Notes under the pieces: generated by a model
What the model saw: the letters and a program-made list of their open reading frames with translations, nothing else
The model's database searches: none
Told to the model about the DNA's origin: nothing
Origin: Flavobacteriales bacterium
GTDB lineage: Bacteria; Bacteroidota; Bacteroidia; Flavobacteriales_D; Cryomorphaceae
Reading direction: 5' to 3'
DNA length: 15,584 bases
NCBI GenBank assembly: GCA_020200995.1
Contig: JAIVHQ010000235.1
Location: 1-15,584 of the forward strand
Program-made: the position numbers and the translations under genes
Shown: piece by piece, positions 14,860-15,584 of the stretch
Layout of the letters: each line of letters begins with the position of its first letter
How positions within the stretch are numbered: position 1 is the stretch's first letter

Positions 14860-15530
14860 AGCTCGAGGGCTTTTTCGGGGTTCTTCTTCATCCAGGCGGC
14901 GATGAGTGGCTTTCTGCCAATGGTGCGCGTGATGAAGTCTTTGCGAAGGTCAAACCCGCGTGCGGGTGAGTATTCCCTGCCGTAAAAAATGATTTGAAGG
15001 TGGAGTTTGTTCCACAATTCACGCGCGAAAAGCCGCTTGGCGTCGGCTTCGGTTTTTTCGACGTTCTTGCCCGTGGTCAGCGCCCAGCGGTACATGAGGC
15101 GGTGAATGTGTGTGTCGACCGGAAATGCCGGCTCACCAAAAGCCTGCGACATCACTACCGAGGCGGTCTTGTGCCCCACTCCCGGGAGGGTTTCAAGGTA
15201 TGTCATATCAGCCGGCACCTCGCCGCCGTGGTCGGCCACCAGCATTTCCGAAAGGCGGTGTATGGCTTTGCTCTTTTGCGGCGACAGTCCGCAGGGGCGA
15301 ATGATTTCCCTGATTTCATCCACGCTGAGCTGCACCATGGCCTCGGGCACATTTGCTTTTGCAAAGAGGTGGGGCGTCACGGTGTTGACCCGCACATCGG
15401 TGCACTGCGCCGAGAGCAGAACGGCTACCAGCAGTGTATAAGGGTCGCGGTGGTCGAGGGGCACAGGAACTTCCGGGTAGAGCGACTCCAGAGACCGCAC
15501 CACGTAGTCGGCTTTTTCTTGTTTGGTCAT
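14856..15530 (-). CDS. nth: Endonuclease III-like DNA glycosylase/AP lyase without the [4Fe-4S] site
   Basis: A 224-residue HhH-GPD base-excision repair enzyme that removes oxidised pyrimidines and cleaves the abasic site. Seen: helix-hairpin-helix LETLPGVGHKTA (112-123) with the catalytic Lys121, and the catalytic Asp139 in VDTHIHR (138-144). LLSAQCTD (38-45) is also a family hallmark. E. coli Nth ends in a four-cysteine iron-sulfur loop; here that region reads YGREYSPARGFDL with no cysteine, and the only two cysteines of the whole protein are at 43 and 80. Similar cluster-less versions occur in other Flavobacteriia, so it is probably functional. The ATG at 15530 overlaps the preceding open frame (ATGA) and its stop overlaps the MFS start, placing it in the middle of an operon. 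Confidence 0.94.
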   Translation of the reverse strand: MTKQEKADYVVRSLESLYPEVPVPLDHRDPYTLLVAVLLSAQCTDVRVNTVTPHLFAKANVPEAMVQLSVDEIREIIRPCGLSPQKSKAIHRLSEMLVADHGGEVPADMTYLETLPGVGHKTASVVMSQAFGEPAFPVDTHIHRLMYRWALTTGKNVEKTEADAKRLFARELWNKLHLQIIFYGREYSPARGFDLRKDFITRTIGRKPLIAAWMKKNPEKALEL

Positions 15531-15584
15531 GGCTTCAGTGTTCCCGATTGTTTGCCCTTGTGCAGCAGCATGCTTTTGGTACCG
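15527..15584 (-). CDS. 3' end of an unidentified gene upstream of nth (partial)
   Basis: On the minus strand a frame open from the window edge encodes GTKSMLLHKGKQSGTLKP and stops with a TGA that overlaps the nth ATG (ATGA). The four-base overlap repeats the nth/MFS arrangement and supports a real gene in the same operon. The visible 18 residues are basic and too short to name; they faintly recall the end of a sigma-factor helix-turn-helix (GT-KS...L.KGK), which I cannot support. Confidence 0.45.
   Translation of the reverse strand, partial: GTKSMLLHKGKQSGTLKP

Overview
The window looks like a chromosomal stretch from a member of the Bacteroidota, most likely Flavobacteriales. This rests on two secreted proteins ending in type A sorting domains of the type IX secretion system (T9SS), on Bacteroidota-type promoter elements (TTG, spacer, TAnnTTTG), on weak or absent Shine-Dalgarno sequences, and on family versions typical of the phylum (cold-shock protein, YtxH, GNAT-nitrilase fusion, cluster-less endonuclease III). 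I saw no tRNA, rRNA, CRISPR array, insertion sequence or phage module. Most of the window is ordinary housekeeping and envelope gene content.

Layout. 1-1153 (+): a DUF1343/NamZ-type exo-N-acetylmuramidase, cut off at its 5' end by the window. 1154-1509: non-coding, with hairpins and a short tandem repeat. 1510-1701 (-): a cold-shock protein with its own terminator, divergent from 1950-3329 (+), a secreted Asp-box repeat protein with a T9SS tail; both have good promoters. 3354-5742 (-): a GNAT-nitrilase fusion followed closely by a membrane lipoprotein of unknown function. 5801-6579 (-): a small envelope-stress-like cluster of YtxH, a holin-like two-helix membrane protein that appears frameshifted, and a small helical protein. 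7026-7442 (+): a hotdog acyl-CoA thioesterase.

7506-11132 (-): the most distinctive gene, encoding a 1208-residue secreted protein with a signal peptide, an N-terminal beta-rich domain, eight tandem E-set/starch-binding-like repeats and a T9SS tail. Every cysteine of the mature chain falls in one motif, used once per repeat, and three adjacent repeats are recent 345-bp duplications. 11133-11683 is non-coding and holds an orphan intrinsic terminator on the + strand that may end a small RNA.

11684-13558 (+): a two-gene coupled operon of a short-chain dehydrogenase and a double VOC (glyoxalase-fold) protein. 13597-15584 (-): an operon read from the right edge: the 3' end of an unidentified gene, endonuclease III lacking the iron-sulfur cysteines, and a POT-like MFS transporter, each overlapping the next by 4 bases.

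I do not see strong evidence for a complete new biological system. The items most worth checking are the eight-repeat cysteine-patterned surface protein, the orphan terminator and the frameshifted holin-like gene.
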